Shown piece by piece: positions 4,553 to 5,010 of a stretch of DNA of 5,010 bases. This stretch comes from Candidatus Dormiibacterota bacterium (GTDB lineage Bacteria; Chloroflexota; Dormibacteria; Aeolococcales; Aeolococcaceae). The translations under genes and the position numbers were made by a program. The DNA lies in contig PLDZ01000014.1 of NCBI GenBank assembly GCA_003136295.1, forward strand, positions 1,126 to 6,135, written 5' to 3'. The stretch's first letter is position 1; the number at the start of each line of letters is the position of its first letter. Below the pieces are notes generated by a model, which was not told the origin of the DNA, ran no database searches, and saw only the letters and a program-made list of their open reading frames with translations.

Positions 4553-5010
4553 ATGATCGGAAGGATCCCGGGATGGGCGAGGATCGTCTCGGCGCTGCTC
4601 TTTGCTATCGGCCTCCTCTTTGCCATAGCGGAGCTCGAATCGCCGGACCTGGTGCTCTGGACAGGCAAGGCGGTGGCCGGGACCGAAGTTGGCAGCATCG
4701 TGTCCTACTCGTACGCGGGCGTACATTTTTCATTCGACGCTCACGACCGGCCGGCGAACGACCCACAAATTCCAGTGGTCGTCTACGTCGACCCACACAT
4801 GGCTGGCGCCGGAGTGCTCAACAAGCCCGCGGCGCGATGGGCCGAGGCGGCCCTTGTGCTCGGACCCTTTGTCGCCGGAATCGCAGTGGCGGCGGGAGCT
4901 ACTTGGCGCTCCACCCGGCGCTTGGCCGCTTCGGAGCGGGCACGTGCGCGGGGCGAGTATGGGTCAGGCTTCCCGAGCGGGTCGATCGAGAGGATCGCAC
5001 GCTTGGGTCA
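4553..5010 (+). CDS. DUF3592-like two-TM membrane protein (3' end beyond window)
   Basis: ATG 4553 opens 152 codons to the window edge. Two hydrophobic segments are seen at about residues 9-27 and 97-117. Between them is an extracytoplasmic-type stretch with SIVSYSYAGVHFSF and, after a polar turn, VVVYVDPHMAG. In DUF3592 and related proteins a Y-x-V-x-G strand is followed by a V-x-Y-DP strand and a terminal TM helix, which fits, though weakly. The second TM is followed by a very basic tail (RSTRRLAASERARARG), placing the C-terminus in the cytoplasm. Function of the family is unknown. The start follows TACAAT by nine bases; GGAAGG at 4545-4550 is only two bases from the ATG, too close for a normal ribosome site. 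It diverges from the small membrane gene. Confidence 0.65.
   Translation, partial: MIGRIPGWARIVSALLFAIGLLFAIAELESPDLVLWTGKAVAGTEVGSIVSYSYAGVHFSFDAHDRPANDPQIPVVVYVDPHMAGAGVLNKPAARWAEAALVLGPFVAGIAVAAGATWRSTRRLAASERARARGEYGSGFPSGSIERIARLG

Overview
The window looks like a high-GC actinobacterial chromosome segment. GC is roughly 60-65% by eye, third codon positions are mostly G/C, spacers are short, and two lipoproteins have Pro/Thr/Ser/Ala-rich linkers. It also carries a DUF4232-type lipoprotein and an actinobacterial-style secreted beta-sandwich protein. Species cannot be fixed from sequence alone. I see no tRNA, rRNA, CRISPR array, transposase or integrase.

Layout. (1) Bases 1-1714, minus strand: one long secreted protein running off the left edge. 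It has a signal peptide, a phosphoesterase domain of the acid phosphatase/phospholipase C superfamily, and at least three tandem carboxypeptidase-regulatory-like repeats, each with a Cys-Thr-Cys motif. (2) Bases 1715-2068: divergent intergenic region with short inverted repeats. (3) Bases 2069-2845, plus: lipoprotein polysaccharide deacetylase (NodB domain). (4) Bases 2908-3564, plus: lipoprotein with a DUF4232-like domain. (5) Bases 3601-3624: a strong hairpin between convergent genes, probably a shared terminator. (6) Bases 3636-4190, minus: small secreted beta-rich protein with a SipW/TasA-like N-terminus. (7) Bases 4240-4350, minus: a 36-residue single-pass membrane ORF just upstream of it. 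(8) Bases 4351-4552: divergent promoter region with palindromes, a direct repeat and a good -10 box. (9) Bases 4553-5010, plus: a two-TM, DUF3592-like membrane protein running off the right edge.

Every gene here encodes a product aimed at the membrane, the cell surface or the outside, so this is a cell-envelope neighbourhood. The deacetylase and DUF4232 lipoproteins are co-directional, 62 bases apart, and share the same N-terminal layout. The small membrane ORF and the secreted beta-rich protein probably form a two-gene operon. No link between these groups beyond cell location is proven. The items most worth following are the unlisted micro-membrane protein with its possible coupled leader, the SipW-like secreted protein, and the Cys-Thr-Cys repeat tail on the phosphoesterase.
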